A stretch of 64,000 nt of DNA from Pseudomonas sp. RIT-PI-S (GCF_025642975.1 NZ_JANZKJ010000007.1:1-64000); one strand, 5' to 3'; shown: positions 27,535 through 36,878, counted from the stretch's first letter. The notes: generated from the sequence alone by a model not told the origin. Numbers and translations are program-made.

Positions 27535-28602
27535 CTAGCCGTGTGCTGCCACACTGCCCTCTGCCTGAAACAGCACAAGGTGCTGGGCGGCGACGGCGAT
27601 GCCAACGTCCTGCCCCACCGGGTAATCGGCATGGCTGGGGAATACCGCTTCAACGTGGCTGCCGGTCTGTAGCTGCAGTTGATAGAGCGTGGAGGCACCG
27701 AGAAAGCTCTTGCCCACGATGCGCGAGCGCATGGCGCTGTCCGTAGCGAGCACGATGTCATCGGGGCGCAGCAGCACGTCCACCGCGGCGCCCAGCGGCC
27801 ACGGATATTCGCGAGTACCACGCAGCTCGCCCAGTTCGGTGCGCACGCTGGCCTTTCCCGTCAGCTCCCCACGAATGAAATAGCCCTGGCCGACGAAGCT
27901 GGCGACGAAAGGCGTCTGCGGCTGATGGTAGAGGTTATAGGGGGTGTCCCACTGCTCTAGATTACCCTGGCGGAACACCCCGACCTTGTCGCTGACCGCG
28001 AAGGCTTCTTCCTGATCGTGGGTCACCAGGATGGCGCTGGTACCGCGGCTCTTGAGAATGTCGCGCACCTCGCGGCTCAGCCGCCGCCGTAGGTCCACGT
28101 CAAGGTTGGAGAACGGCTCGTCGAGCAACAACAATTGCGGTTCCGGGGCGAGCGCCCGAGCGAGCGCGACGCGCTGCTGCTGGCCCCCGGAGAGCTCATG
28201 GGGGAAACGCTCGGCCAACCCTTGCAGCTTGACCAGCTCGAGCATCTCGGCCACCACATGGGCAGCATCCGCTCGCTTGTCGAGCCCAAACGCGATGTTG
28301 CTCGCCACCGAGAGGTGAGGGAACAGTGCGTAGTCCTGGAACACCATGCCGATCCGGCGTTTTTCCGGGGCGAGGGTATAGCCGGGGCGCGAGATCGTTT
28401 GGCCGGCGAGCTGAATCTCACCTTCGTAAACGGGTTCGAAACCAGCGATCGCTCGTAGGGTCGTGGTTTTGCCACAGCCGGAAGCACCCAGCAGGCAACC
28501 GATTTCGCCAGGGGCAAGGTGAAGGTCTAGGTTGTGGACGACGCGCTGGGCGGCATAGCCGCAACCCAGCGCGTTCAGGCTCAGCAGTGCGGAAGCGTTC
28601 AT
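27535..28602 (-). CDS. ABC transporter ATP-binding subunit (FbpC/PotA type)
   Basis: The 355-residue ATPase has Walker [11 protein letters not shown] (about 39), Q-loop FQDYALFPH, signature [15 protein letters not shown], Walker [13 protein letters not shown] and H-loop [11 protein letters not shown]-terminal TOBE regulatory domain (about 285-350) follows. This is the CUT1/FbpC group that energises ferric iron, polyamine or similar importers. No permease or binding protein gene is adjacent, so it must serve components encoded elsewhere. Its ATG overlaps the argF stop codon by four bases, so it is translationally coupled to argF. Confidence 0.9.
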   Translation of the reverse strand: MNASALLSLNALGCGYAAQRVVHNLDLHLAPGEIGCLLGASGCGKTTTLRAIAGFEPVYEGEIQLAGQTISRPGYTLAPEKRRIGMVFQDYALFPHLSVASNIAFGLDKRADAAHVVAEMLELVKLQGLAERFPHELSGGQQQRVALARALAPEPQLLLLDEPFSNLDVDLRRRLSREVRDILKSRGTSAILVTHDQEEAFAVSDKVGVFRQGNLEQWDTPYNLYHQPQTPFVASFVGQGYFIRGELTGKASVRTELGELRGTREYPWPLGAAVDVLLRPDDIVLATDSAMRSRIVGKSFLGASTLYQLQLQTGSHVEAVFPSHADYPVGQDVGIAVAAQHLVLFQAEGSVAAHG

Positions 28603-29519
28603 TCGGCTCGATAGGCAGGTTCAACGAGGTATTCAAGCAGCGCCTTCTGCGCATGCAAGCGATTTTCTGCCTGCTCCCAAGCGACCGCGCGAGGGTCGTC
28701 GAGCAGATCGTGGCTGATTTCCTCGCCCCGGTGGGCGGGCAGGCAGTGCATGAATAACACGTCCGGGGCCGCGATATCGAGCAATTCCCGCGTGACCTGG
28801 TAGGGCGAGAAACGGGCCAGGCGTTGTTCGGCTTGCTCCTCCTGCCCCATGGAGGTCCACACATCGGTGCTTACCAAATGGGCCCCGCGGGCTGCTTCGC
28901 GCGGATCGCGCACAAGCTTGACTCGATCACCCGCTTGGGCGAGGAACCGCTCGGCGGGCTCATAACCTTCCGGGCAAGCCACGCGCAGCTGGAAATCGAA
29001 CTGTATCGCCGCTTCGATATAGCTGTTGCACATGTTATTGCCGTCGCCTATCCAAGCGACAGTCTTGCCCTGGATCGAGCCGCGCTGTTCATGGAAGGTC
29101 TGCATATCCGCCAGCAACTGGCAGGGGTGCAGGTCATCGGAAAGGCCGTTGATCACCGGGACCCGGGACTTGGCGGCGAAGGTCGTCAGGGTGGCGTGGG
29201 CGAAGGTCCGGATCATCACGGCGTCCAGCATGCTGGACATCACGATGGCGCCATCCTCTACGGGTTCACCACGGCCCAACTGCGTGTCGCGAGGGGACAG
29301 GAAGATCGCCTGGCCTCCTAGCTGGATCATGCCGGCCTCGAACGAGAGCCGGGTGCGTGTGGATGATTTTTCGAAAATCATTCCCAGCACCCGGTTTTTC
29401 AGGGGTTCATGCAACTCGCCACGCTTGCGCAGGCCCTTGAGCTCGATCCCTCGGCGGATCACCCCGGAGAGTTCAGCGGGGGTGAAGTCCATGAGGGAGA
29501 GGAAGTGCCTGGCGTTCAT
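28599..29519 (-). CDS. argF: Anabolic ornithine carbamoyltransferase
   Basis: The 306-residue enzyme forms citrulline from ornithine and carbamoyl phosphate in arginine biosynthesis. The carbamoyl-phosphate loop [10 protein letters not shown], the HPCQLLADM motif and the ornithine-binding [12 protein letters not shown] are all present. A tandem ArgR-type operator lies about 120 bases upstream, overlapping a likely -35 element. It is followed by the overlapping ABC ATPase gene. Length and sequence are typical of the anabolic enzyme. The arginine deiminase pathway genes that accompany the catabolic form are absent. Confidence 0.95.
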   Translation of the reverse strand: MNARHFLSLMDFTPAELSGVIRRGIELKGLRKRGELHEPLKNRVLGMIFEKSSTRTRLSFEAGMIQLGGQAIFLSPRDTQLGRGEPVEDGAIVMSSMLDAVMIRTFAHATLTTFAAKSRVPVINGLSDDLHPCQLLADMQTFHEQRGSIQGKTVAWIGDGNNMCNSYIEAAIQFDFQLRVACPEGYEPAERFLAQAGDRVKLVRDPREAARGAHLVSTDVWTSMGQEEQAEQRLARFSPYQVTRELLDIAAPDVLFMHCLPAHRGEEISHDLLDDPRAVAWEQAENRLHAQKALLEYLVEPAYRAE

Positions 29520-29628
29520 CTTTAACTACCTTTTGCAACGTGCCGGAAGGGCCGCTGCGCTATAGGCATGAATGCGGGCCCTATGGCGAAGGCCGCACGG
29601 GGCGGCGAATCGTGAAGGAAGACGCGAT

Positions 29629-29676
29629 GGTATAAAAAAATGTCGCCTATTACCAATGGGTGTCACAGATTTTGAA
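29629..29676 (-). promoter_or_regulatory. argF promoter with tandem ArgR-type operator
   Basis: On the argF strand TATACC (29634-29629) can serve as -10 and TTGGTA (29656-29651) as -35, with 16 bases between. On the other strand TGTCGC-N8-AA (29641-29656) and TGTCAC-N8-AA (29661-29676) match the Pseudomonas ArgR half-site TGTCGC-N8-AA twice, 20 bases apart, covering the -35. Confidence 0.6.
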
Positions 29677-29766
29677 CAGCCATTGCTTTACCAACGTTTT
29701 CTGGCGCGCCGTTTGTCGCTGGCAAGGTGAACCGTGGAGGCCACGCGCAGTCCGTTTCTTGAACGG

Positions 29767-29797
29767 TGTCACAGCAATGGGCTGCATTGCAGTGACA
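29767..29797. repeat. 13-bp near-perfect inverted repeat
   Basis: TGTCACAGCAATG and CATTGCAGTGACA form a 13-bp stem with one mismatch around a 5-base loop. It lies 60 bases upstream of the small gene at 29858. The rest of the 338-base gap 29520-29857 holds only the argF control region. It could be an operator or an RNA hairpin. Confidence 0.7.
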
Positions 29798-29857
29798 GCA
29801 TTCCACAACGCTCTGCCGTGGGTGATAATGTTTTCCACGCGACACAGGGAGTCCCGA

Positions 29858-30151
29858 ATGGAAGCGAAGGAAAAACAGCTGATGGAGCTGCTAGGGTTGA
29901 CTGCCCGTACGCTGACCCATCTAACCGCATCGATCACCACCATGTCGTTCGAGCTGCTACGCAGCGAAGACAAGGTAGCCCGGGAGGCCGGCCGGCACAT
30001 GATCGATCGTATGGCGACCATCAGCTCGGAGCTGGACGCCCATTGGCAGATCATTGGTGAAATGACCGGTGTTCATGTGCCACAGGACGAAGTCGAAACC
30101 ATTACTGAAATCGAGATGCTCGGGCCGCCGTCCGGCACCGCCATGCAGTAG
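29858..30151 (+). CDS. Conserved hypothetical helical protein, 97 residues
   Basis: I start at ATG 29858 because AGGGAG lies seven bases upstream; the much longer open frame from 29660 has no such site and reads through a hairpin. The protein is predicted all-helical (KEKQLMELLGLTARTLTHL, REAGRHMIDRMATISSELD), acidic at the C-terminus, with no signal peptide or membrane span. I do not recognise a domain. A gene of this kind sits between argF and grxD in related Pseudomonas, so it is probably a genuine lineage-specific gene of unknown function. Confidence 0.75.
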   Translation: MEAKEKQLMELLGLTARTLTHLTASITTMSFELLRSEDKVAREAGRHMIDRMATISSELDAHWQIIGEMTGVHVPQDEVETITEIEMLGPPSGTAMQ

Positions 30152-30255
30152 TGCCTGATCTGCAAGGGGTGAAGCCGAGCGCGGCACTCGGCTTTCCTTT
30201 ACAATGCCCCTATGTATCGACACGCAGGTGTCGAGTAGCCAAGCCTGAGGTGCCC

Positions 30256-30600
30256 ATGGATATCATTGAAACCATCAAAGACCAGATCGCCAACAACACC
30301 ATTCTGCTCTACATGAAAGGCTCGCCCAATGCGCCGCAATGCGGTTTTTCTGCTCGTGCCGTGCAGGCGATAATGGGATGCGGCGAGAAATTCGCCTACG
30401 TGGATATTCTGCAGAATCCCGAGATCCGCGCCAACCTGCCCAAGTATGCTAACTGGCCGACCTTCCCGCAGCTGTGGGTGGCCGGTGAGCTGGTTGGCGG
30501 TAGCGACATCGTTGCCGAAATGGCAGCCAATGGTGAATTGCAAACCCTGATCAAGGGTGCGGTAGAGAAAGCCGGTACGGAAACCCAGGCAGGCGCCTAA
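30256..30600 (+). CDS. grxD: Monothiol glutaredoxin GrxD
   Basis: The 114-residue protein has the CGFS active site (NAPQCGFSARAVQ, about residue 30) of monothiol glutaredoxins, which bind and deliver 2Fe-2S clusters with glutathione and BolA partners. The TFPQLWVAGELVGGSDI glutathione-binding segment is intact. The ATG at 30256 has GAGG upstream and gives the standard length; the longer frame from 30151 is not conserved. It lies next to bacterioferritin and its ferredoxin, an iron-homeostasis grouping, and ends in a strong shared terminator. Confidence 0.95.
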   Translation: MDIIETIKDQIANNTILLYMKGSPNAPQCGFSARAVQAIMGCGEKFAYVDILQNPEIRANLPKYANWPTFPQLWVAGELVGGSDIVAEMAANGELQTLIKGAVEKAGTETQAGA

Positions 30601-30640
30601 CTGGCGGTGCCTACCGGCCGTGCTTCAAGTGCCTTGTATG

Positions 30641-30672
30641 AAAAAAAGCCCCGCATTAGCGGGGCTTTTTTT
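30641..30672. terminator. Bidirectional intrinsic terminator between grxD and bfr
   Basis: Seven A residues, stem GCCCCGC, loop ATTA, stem GCGGGGC and seven T residues form a perfect symmetric rho-independent terminator serving the convergent grxD and bfr genes. Confidence 0.95.
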
Positions 30673-30685
30673 ACAGATCAAAATA

Positions 30686-31165
30686 TCAGCTGTCTTCTTC
30701 GCCCATGCTCGATTGCAAGTAATTCTCGACGCCAATCTTATCGATAAGGCCCAGCTGGGTTTCCAGCCAGTCAATATGCTCTTCTTCGGACTCGAGAATA
30801 TCTTCGAGCAAATCGCGGCTGCCATAGTCGCCAACCGTTTCGCAATGGGCAATGGCGGCACGGAGGTCCATCACGCCTTTCTGCTCGAGTTTCAAATCAC
30901 ACTCGAGCATCTCGCGAGTATGTTCTCCAATGAGCAGTTTTCCCAACTCCTGAACATTGGGAATGCCTTCGAGAAACAGGATACGCTTGATCAGCTTATC
31001 CGCGTGCTTCATCTCATCGATGGATTCGTCGTACTCGTGTTTGCCAAGCTTGTTAAGGCCCCAGTCTTCATACATGCGCGCATGAAGGAAATACTGGTTG
31101 ATGGCGATCAGCTCATTGCCGAGAACGCGGTTCAGATGCTGAATGACGCTGACGTCACCTTTCAT
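30686..31165 (-). CDS. bfr: Bacterioferritin (heme-binding ferritin)
   Basis: The 159-residue subunit would assemble into a 24-mer iron store. Every di-iron ferroxidase ligand is present by number: Glu18, Glu51, His54, Glu94, Glu127 and His130. The heme ligand Met52 sits within DEMKHAD. It should therefore oxidise and store iron and bind heme at the dimer interface, releasing iron through the bfd-encoded ferredoxin just upstream. The upstream gap of 162 bases holds a possible promoter with TTGACA at 31227-31222. Confidence 0.96.
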   Translation of the reverse strand: MKGDVSVIQHLNRVLGNELIAINQYFLHARMYEDWGLNKLGKHEYDESIDEMKHADKLIKRILFLEGIPNVQELGKLLIGEHTREMLECDLKLEQKGVMDLRAAIAHCETVGDYGSRDLLEDILESEEEHIDWLETQLGLIDKIGVENYLQSSMGEEDS

Positions 31166-31327
31166 GATATAGGCCTGTGAACAGTGCAGATGCCGAAAGT
31201 GTGCGCGCCAGAAAAGGCGCTGTCAAACATGCATTTGCAGCACAAACTATCAAGAATGTGAACAGGAATAGTTCAACTTTGCGTTAACGCTCGAATGATA
31301 AAGCGAATGAAACGCAAGCGGCTTTTT

Positions 31328-31546
31328 TCAAGCCGCGGTGAACTCGACCGGGAATGAGATAGCCGCTTGGGCGGGGCGCATTTGCGCGAGCGTATCTCGA
31401 ACAACTTCCTTGGCGAGGCAGGCGCATTTGCCGCATTGGCTGGCGACCCCAGTGGCCTGGCGGACTTCCCGATAGCTGCAGCAGCCTTCGTAGATGGCTT
31501 CTCGGATCTGGCCGTCGGTAACACCCTGGCAGAGGCAGACATACAT
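31328..31546 (-). CDS. bfd: Bacterioferritin-associated ferredoxin
   Basis: The 72-residue protein has the four-cysteine pattern for a 2Fe-2S cluster: Cys4 and Cys6 in MYVCLCQGVTD, then CGKC (38-41). Bfd docks on bacterioferritin and reduces its core to mobilise iron. It is made under iron starvation. The promoter upstream carries a Fur-like box directly between -35 and -10. It precedes bfr on the same strand. Confidence 0.95.
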   Translation of the reverse strand: MYVCLCQGVTDGQIREAIYEGCCSYREVRQATGVASQCGKCACLAKEVVRDTLAQMRPAQAAISFPVEFTAA

Positions 31547-31584
31547 AACGCTGGCACCGTCGCTGTGAGGCTGGGAATGCCGGG

Positions 31585-31613
31585 ATCTTAATGTTAATGA
31601 GAATGCTTGTCAA
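31585..31613 (-). promoter_or_regulatory. bfd promoter with embedded Fur-like box
   Basis: On the minus strand TTGACA (31613-31608), 17 bases and TAAGAT (31590-31585) form a good sigma70 promoter. The spacer and -10 edge (31590-31607, read on plus) are three hexamers AATGTT, AATGAG and AATGCT, resembling the NATWAT array of a Fur box. Confidence 0.6.
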
Positions 31614-31634
31614 AACGGGATCGGGGCGAAACGG

Positions 31635-31661
31635 CGCCGGGCGATGAAAGGTCGCCCGGCG
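31635..31661 (-). terminator. Hairpin terminator after rnt
   Basis: CGCCGGGCG and CGCCCGGCG pair perfectly over 9 bp with a 9-base loop, seven bases after the rnt stop codon. The following T-tract is short. Confidence 0.55.
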
Positions 31662-31667
31662 ATTGCA

Positions 31668-32342
31668 TCAGGCGTCGAAATCGCGCCAGCCGCCGAGGTC
31701 TTTCCAGCGATTGACGATTCCGCAGAACAGCTCGGCAGTCTTCTCGGTGTCGTAGCGCGCCGAGTGGGCCTCGCGCCCATCAAAATCGATGTCCGCGCTT
31801 TGACAGGCCTTGGCCAGCACGGTCTGTCCATAGGCCAGGCCGGCCAGGGTAGCGGTATCGAAGCTGGAGAAGGGATGGAACGGGTTGCGCTTGAGATCGT
31901 TGCGAGCAACCGCGGCGTTGAGAAACCCCAGGTCGAAGCTGCTGTTGTGCCCTACCAGAATGGCCCGCTTGCAGCCGTTGGCCTTCAGCGCCTTGCGTAC
32001 GCTACGGAAGATATCGGTGAGCGCGCTTTCCTCGCTTACGGCCATGCGTAGCGGGTGGTCCAGCTTGATGCCGGTGAACTCGAGCGCAGCCGGCTCGATA
32101 TTCGCGCCAGCGAATGGCTCGACCCGGAAGAACAAGGTGTGGTCCGGGAACACGAAGCCTTTTTCATCCATGCCGATGGTGGTCGCGGCAATTTCCAGCA
32201 AGGCGTCGGTCTGGCTGTTGAAACCGCCGGTTTCGACGTCAACTACCACCGGAAGATATCCGCGAAAGCGCGCCGCCATCGGGTGACGGCTAGGGGAAGA
32301 AGAAAGGCCGTCGAGATCATCGTCGAAATGGTCGTCACTCAC
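31668..32342 (-). CDS. rnt: Ribonuclease T
   Basis: The 224-residue DEDD-family 3'-5' exoribonuclease trims tRNA, 5S and other stable RNA ends. The acidic catalytic residues appear in [10 protein letters not shown] (Asp, Glu), [11 protein letters not shown] (Asp) and [14 protein letters not shown] (His, Asp), the DEDDh pattern. I choose GTG at 32342: it overlaps the pyrC stop (GTGA) and gives the known N-terminus type (SDDHFDDD). The upstream ATG at 32366 would lie inside pyrC. It is cotranscribed with pyrC. Confidence 0.94.
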   Translation of the reverse strand: MSDDHFDDDLDGLSSSPSRHPMAARFRGYLPVVVDVETGGFNSQTDALLEIAATTIGMDEKGFVFPDHTLFFRVEPFAGANIEPAALEFTGIKLDHPLRMAVSEESALTDIFRSVRKALKANGCKRAILVGHNSSFDLGFLNAAVARNDLKRNPFHPFSSFDTATLAGLAYGQTVLAKACQSADIDFDGREAHSARYDTEKTAELFCGIVNRWKDLGGWRDFDA

Positions 32343-33385
32343 GCTTGTGCCTCCAAAACGCGCCACTGCAAGGTTTCGCCCGCGCGCAGCGGCACGATTT
32401 CATGGTCCCCGAACGCCAGGGTGGCGGGGGCGGCCCAGCGCTCACGTACCAGGGTGATGCGCGTCTGGTTCACCGGCAGCCCATAGAACTTAGGCCCGTG
32501 CACGCTGGCAAAGCCTTCGAGCTGATGCAGCGCGCCGGCCTGGTCGAACGCTTCGGCGTACAGCTCGATCGCCGCATAGGCGGTGTAGCAGCCAGCGCAA
32601 CCGCAGGCGGCTTCCTTGGCATGGCGGGCGTGAGGTGCCGAGTCCGTGCCCAGGAAGAACTTGTCATTGCCACTGGTGGCGGCTTCGATCAGCGCATTCT
32701 GGTGAGTGTTGCGCTTGAGGATCGGCAAGCAATAGAAGTGCGGGCGGATGCCGCCTACCAACATGTGGTTACGGTTATACAGCAGGTGGTGGGCGGTGAT
32801 GGTCGCCCCTACATTGCTTCCGGCTTGCTTGACGAAGGCCACTGCATCGGCCGTGGTGATGTGTTCGAACACCACCTTGAGCGAGGGAAAGCGCTCGACG
32901 ATCCGGCTCATGTGTTCATCGATGAACGCCTTCTCGCGGTCGAAGACGTCGATATCGGCGTGGGTGACTTCGCCATGCACCAGCAACGGCATACCTTCTT
33001 CGGCCATGGTCTCGAGGACCGGGAAGAGGTTGTCGATGGACGTGACGCCGGAGTCGGAGTTGGTGGTGGCTCCGGCGGGGTAAAGCTTGGCGGCATGGAC
33101 GTAGCCGCTGGCCCGTGCCGCCCGGATGTCTTCAGGTTGCGTGCGGTCGGTGAGGTACAGGACCATCAACGGTTCGAAGGCGCTGCCGGCGGGGCGAGCG
33201 TCGAGAATGCGCTGGCGGTAGGCACCGGCCTGCGCAGCATCGCGTACTGGCGGCACCAGGTTGGGCATGATGATCGCGCGAGCGAAGGTGCGGGCGACAT
33301 CGGCGACGGTCTGGGCCAGGGCAGCACCGTCGCGAAGGTGTATGTGCCAGTCGTCTGGACGTAGCAGGGTAAGGCGGTCGGACAT
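32339..33385 (-). CDS. pyrC: Dihydroorotase
   Basis: The 348-residue zinc amidohydrolase cyclises N-carbamoyl-aspartate to dihydroorotate in pyrimidine synthesis. The metal-binding HIHLRDG, the carbamylated lysine region ([19 protein letters not shown]), VHGEVTH, FEHITT and the catalytic Asp in LGTDSAPH are visible. The ATG at 33385 gives the standard length of the type II enzyme; the ATG-less extension upstream is not conserved. It is coupled to rnt by a four-base overlap. Confidence 0.96.
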   Translation of the reverse strand: MSDRLTLLRPDDWHIHLRDGAALAQTVADVARTFARAIIMPNLVPPVRDAAQAGAYRQRILDARPAGSAFEPLMVLYLTDRTQPEDIRAARASGYVHAAKLYPAGATTNSDSGVTSIDNLFPVLETMAEEGMPLLVHGEVTHADIDVFDREKAFIDEHMSRIVERFPSLKVVFEHITTADAVAFVKQAGSNVGATITAHHLLYNRNHMLVGGIRPHFYCLPILKRNTHQNALIEAATSGNDKFFLGTDSAPHARHAKEAACGCAGCYTAYAAIELYAEAFDQAGALHQLEGFASVHGPKFYGLPVNQTRITLVRERWAAPATLAFGDHEIVPLRAGETLQWRVLEAQA

Positions 33386-33613
33386 GGGGGATACCAGGCG
33401 GGTAGAACTCAGGGGGGCGCCGGCAGCTAAGCGGGTACAGCCGAGCCGCGGCCCTCGCGCACGCCTTGGCCACGCTGGAAGACCCTGCTCACTGCCTGTT
33501 GACGGGCTTGTGCGAATCCTACCGGAAAAGCCTGGCGCCGGCATCCGCTATCAAGTTTGCCGGCCATCGACCGATACGCCTTGGGTACGCCGTTTTCTTC
33601 TCCGGAGTTTGCC

Positions 33614-34603
33614 GTGGGCCATCGCTACCTTGCCTGTTTATCCCTGATCGCCTGCAGCCTCGCTGCGGTGCCGGCGATGGCGTTCACCTTCCAAACCCGG
33701 ATAGAGAAGGTTGAATGGAAAGTCGAAGGCGATGCCTTCGAGTGCCGGTTGAGTCAACCAGTCGCCGACTTCGGCGAGGGGCAGTTCGTTCGCCGCGCAG
33801 GAGAAAAAGCCGTCTTCCGCTTGAGTTCCAGCGTTGCCGCGCTGGGCAATGGCAGCGCCACCCTGCTGGCCGCGGCGGCGCCGTGGCAGCCGGGGCGCGC
33901 GGACATCAGCCTGGGGGCGGTGCGGCTAAGCGGCGGCCCCGTGGTGCTGACGTCCAGCCAAGGCCAGGCCAGCGGCCTTATCAGCGGTTTGATGGAGGGG
34001 CGTAGCACGGTGGTACGCGCGATGTCCGCAGACACTGGTCAGGCGATGGAAGTGCGCTTGCTGCCGGTGAAGTTCAACAAGGCCTGGGCCGACTACCAAG
34101 CGTGTACGGCCAAACTGTTGCCCATGAACTATGACCAGGTAAGGCTGACCCAGCTTCCGTTCCCAGGAACCGGAGTGGAACTGGACGCGGCCGCAAAGGC
34201 GCGGCTCGACACTATCCTCGCCTTTATGAAAGTCGACCCTGCGGTCAATCATATAGAACTGGACGGTCACTCCGACAACAGCGGCAACCGCCTCACCAAT
34301 CGCGAGTTGTCGCGGCGCCGGGCGCTGTCGGTGGCTGATTACCTGAAGGCTCATGGCGTTCCTGAAGAGCAGATAGAGATCCGCTTCCATGGCGAGCAGT
34401 ATCCATTGGTGCCGAACAACTCTCCCGCCAACCGGGCGCGCAACCGTCGGGTGAACATTCAGCTGGACAAGCGCCCTGCCACAGCGCTGGCCCCTGCTGC
34501 TGTGCAAGCGCCAGCCGAGACCGCGCCGGCGTCGCCGCCGGCACCAGCACCCGCTGCGCCGGCTCCCGTAGCCGCACCTGCGAAAGGGCCCGCCAAAGGC
34601 TGA
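33614..34603 (+). CDS. motY: MotY-like flagellar stator protein with OmpA domain
   Basis: The 329-residue exported protein has a signal peptide ending VPAMA, an N-terminal MotY-type beta domain ([14 protein letters not shown]) and a C-terminal OmpA peptidoglycan-binding domain (about 190-300: [41 protein letters not shown]). A Pro/Ala-rich tail of about 40 residues follows. MotY forms the T-ring under the outer membrane that anchors sodium- or proton-driven stators. I start at GTG 33614 with CGGAG upstream, which places the signal peptide correctly; the ATG at 33557 would put 19 extra residues ahead of it. In Pseudomonas, motY lies beside pyrC, as here. Confidence 0.88.
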   Translation: MGHRYLACLSLIACSLAAVPAMAFTFQTRIEKVEWKVEGDAFECRLSQPVADFGEGQFVRRAGEKAVFRLSSSVAALGNGSATLLAAAAPWQPGRADISLGAVRLSGGPVVLTSSQGQASGLISGLMEGRSTVVRAMSADTGQAMEVRLLPVKFNKAWADYQACTAKLLPMNYDQVRLTQLPFPGTGVELDAAAKARLDTILAFMKVDPAVNHIELDGHSDNSGNRLTNRELSRRRALSVADYLKAHGVPEEQIEIRFHGEQYPLVPNNSPANRARNRRVNIQLDKRPATALAPAAVQAPAETAPASPPAPAPAAPAPVAAPAKGPAKG

Positions 34604-34631
34604 TAGCAGGGGACGTTCGTACTCCCGTGGC

Positions 34632-34668
34632 TGTCGCTTTGCGAACAGTTGCTGTCGCGCTACTGTAA
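34632..34668. promoter_or_regulatory. ArgR-type operator upstream of argG
   Basis: TGTCGC occurs at 34632-34637 and again at 34653-34658, exactly 21 bases apart, and the second is followed by N8 and AA. This is the direct-repeat spacing known for Pseudomonas ArgR. It lies about 60 bases before the argG start codon. Confidence 0.65.
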
Positions 34669-34727
34669 TTCTGCCCGAGTCGGCGGTAGAATCGGCGGCT
34701 TTCAGCAAAACCCCGTGGAGTGATGGC

Positions 34728-35945
34728 ATGGCGGACGTAAAAAAGGTCGTTCTGGCATATTCCGGCGGCCTGGACACCTCGGTGATCCTCAAGTGGCTGC
34801 AGGATACCTACAACTGTGAAGTGGTGACCTTCACCGCTGACCTGGGCCAGGGCGAGGAAGTCGAGCCGGCGCGCGCCAAGGCCCAGGCGATGGGCGTGAA
34901 GGAAGTGTACATCGACGACCTTCGCGAAGAGTTCGTGCGTGATTTCGTCTTCCCTATGTTCCGTGCCAACACGGTGTATGAAGGCGAGTACCTGCTGGGT
35001 ACTTCCATCGCCCGCCCGCTGATCGCCAAGCGCCTGATCGAGATCGCCAATGAAACCGGTGCCGACGCCATCAGCCATGGCGCCACCGGCAAGGGCAACG
35101 ACCAGGTTCGCTTCGAGCTCGGCGCCTACGCCCTCAAGCCCGGCGTCAAAGTGATCGCGCCCTGGCGCGAATGGGACCTGCTCTCGCGCGAGAAACTGAT
35201 GGATTACGCCGAAAAGCACGCGATCCCGATCGAGCGCCATGGCAAGAAGAAATCCCCGTATTCCATGGACGCGAACCTGCTGCATATCTCCTATGAAGGC
35301 GGCGTGCTCGAGGACACCTGGACCGAGCACGAAGAAGACATGTGGCGCTGGACCGTGTCCCCCGAGGCCGCGCCAAATGTTCCGACGTACCTTGAACTGA
35401 CCTACCGTAACGGCGACATCGTTGCGATCGATGGTGTGGAGAAGAGCCCTGCCACGGTATTGGCCGAACTCAACCGCATTGGTGGGGAAAACGGCATCGG
35501 CCGCCTGGATATCGTTGAAAACCGTTATGTGGGCATGAAGTCCCGCGGCTGCTACGAAACCCCCGGCGGTACCATCATGCTCAAGGCGCATCGGGCGATT
35601 GAGTCGATCACCCTCGACCGTGAAGTCGCTCACCTGAAGGACGAGCTGATGCCGCGCTACGCCAGCCTGATCTATACCGGCTACTGGTGGAGCCCGGAGC
35701 GGCTGATGCTGCAACAGATGATCGACGCTTCCCAGGCCCATGTGAACGGCGTGGTCCGCCTCAAGCTCTACAAGGGCAATGTCATCGTGGTTGGGCGCAA
35801 GTCAGACGACTCACTGTTCGATGCGAACATCGCGACCTTCGAGGAAGATGGCGGTGCCTACAACCAGGCCGACGCCGCAGGCTTCATCAAGCTTAACGCG
35901 CTGCGCATGCGCATTGCGGCGAACAAGGGTCGCAACCTCGGCTAG
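34728..35945 (+). CDS. argG: Argininosuccinate synthase
   Basis: The 405-residue enzyme joins citrulline and aspartate with ATP. The ATP-pyrophosphatase P-loop [12 protein letters not shown] is at the N-terminus, and [15 protein letters not shown] and [12 protein letters not shown] are the expected substrate-binding segments. It is monocistronic with its own terminator and an ArgR-type operator, matching argF control. Length and sequence are fully typical. Confidence 0.97.
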   Translation: MADVKKVVLAYSGGLDTSVILKWLQDTYNCEVVTFTADLGQGEEVEPARAKAQAMGVKEVYIDDLREEFVRDFVFPMFRANTVYEGEYLLGTSIARPLIAKRLIEIANETGADAISHGATGKGNDQVRFELGAYALKPGVKVIAPWREWDLLSREKLMDYAEKHAIPIERHGKKKSPYSMDANLLHISYEGGVLEDTWTEHEEDMWRWTVSPEAAPNVPTYLELTYRNGDIVAIDGVEKSPATVLAELNRIGGENGIGRLDIVENRYVGMKSRGCYETPGGTIMLKAHRAIESITLDREVAHLKDELMPRYASLIYTGYWWSPERLMLQQMIDASQAHVNGVVRLKLYKGNVIVVGRKSDDSLFDANIATFEEDGGAYNQADAAGFIKLNALRMRIAANKGRNLG

Positions 35946-35965
35946 GGCTGGGTGTTGGGAAAGTG

Positions 35966-35991
35966 ACCGCGGCCAGTGCCGCGGTTTTTTT
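35966..35991 (+). terminator. Intrinsic terminator after argG
   Basis: The stem ACCGCGGC, loop CAGT and stem GCCGCGGT are followed by seven T residues, 20 bases after the argG stop. It overlaps the 3' end of the convergent membrane-protein gene. Confidence 0.9.
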
Positions 35992-36493
35992 ATGCCCGTG
36001 GTTGTACCAACAGCATCAACACTCCTGGTTCCTTTCCTTGCAGCTCGGCGAGGGCATTGTCTGCCCATGCCTGCACAAGGGGATGCAGCTGCTGCCACTG
36101 GCCCTGGCTCGAGTACTCGAAGATATGCAGCCGCGCGGCGGTGGAGATTGCCTTGTGAGACAGCAGGGGGGAGGGCGTGGTGGTCAACCCGGCGCTTAAC
36201 CCCACGGGAGAGGGCTCCAGGGCAACCTCTGTCTGTGCCGAGGGCATCCACGCTTCGAGTTCTTCGTGGCAGGTATCCATGGGCGCGGCTGTAAGCGCCT
36301 GTCGATTGAAGTTCAGGGTGATAAAGAACAGGGCGGTCAAGAAGGGCGGGAAGCCTACCAAGAACCAAACGAATACTCCCTGGTTTCGGTAGTCGAGCAG
36401 GGGCAGGCTAGCCAATGCGGATGCCTCTGTGGTGGCGGCCAATACGGCGATAAGCGCAAGTGGGTTATTGATTGAGCGGGCCGGAATGCTCAT
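35990..36493 (-). CDS. Hypothetical two-helix membrane protein
   Basis: The 167-residue protein has two predicted membrane helices in its first 65 residues (LALIAVLAATTEASAL and VFVWFLVGFPPFLTALFFI) and a soluble C-terminal part of about 100 residues. GAGGAG lies five bases before the ATG, which supports translation. I do not recognise the family. It converges on argG and reads away from the response regulator at 36879. Confidence 0.7.
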   Translation of the reverse strand: MSIPARSINNPLALIAVLAATTEASALASLPLLDYRNQGVFVWFLVGFPPFLTALFFITLNFNRQALTAAPMDTCHEELEAWMPSAQTEVALEPSPVGLSAGLTTTPSPLLSHKAISTAARLHIFEYSSQGQWQQLHPLVQAWADNALAELQGKEPGVLMLLVQPRA

Positions 36494-36878
36494 GGGGACT
36501 CCTCGTCGCCGGGGCGACTTAAACTGACTCCCCCCAAGACTAGGACCTGCGTTCGCCTCTTCGCGTTAGATATCGCTGGTTCCGTATTGCACCGGATCAA
36601 ACGGGTTTGCCACTGTCTTGCGGCTGTCTGTAACAGGTTGACAGCTTAATTCCGAGACGCGGAATTGATGTCTCGCAAGGGGGCGTGTAACGTTCCGGTC
36701 ATTAGCCACGCCCCCACGCCAATCTGCTGGGCGCCCTCAGCGTTAGTTGTAGGATATTTCAATCCAGTATGTAAGGAGAATCTCAGACTGCACTAACCTG
36801 GCATTTCGGTAACACCTGCCGCCGGAAACTGGGCTATGTTCCTCGCTCTACAATAAACAGCAACAATCGGATTAGCTC
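36494..36878. other. Gene-free region with strong inverted repeats
   Basis: This 385-base region holds no supported gene. It contains AATTCC/GGAATT arms (36648-36653, 36661-36666) and a perfect 9-bp pair GGGGGCGTG/CACGCCCCC (36679-36687, 36707-36715). It includes the promoter of the response regulator gene and could also encode a small RNA. Confidence 0.5.

Noticed and set aside
29660..29857. Longer N-terminus for the 97-residue gene
   Set aside because: It would read through a 13-bp hairpin and the ArgR-type site, and the ribosome binding site is at 29858.
31222..31227. bfr promoter TTGACA with a -10 at 17 bases
   Set aside because: The -10 candidate (CACACT) matches poorly, so I mention it only in the bfr entry.
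34293..35741. 482-codon open frame on the minus strand
   Set aside because: It runs opposite argG and part of motY, both clear genes, and its product shows no recognisable domain.
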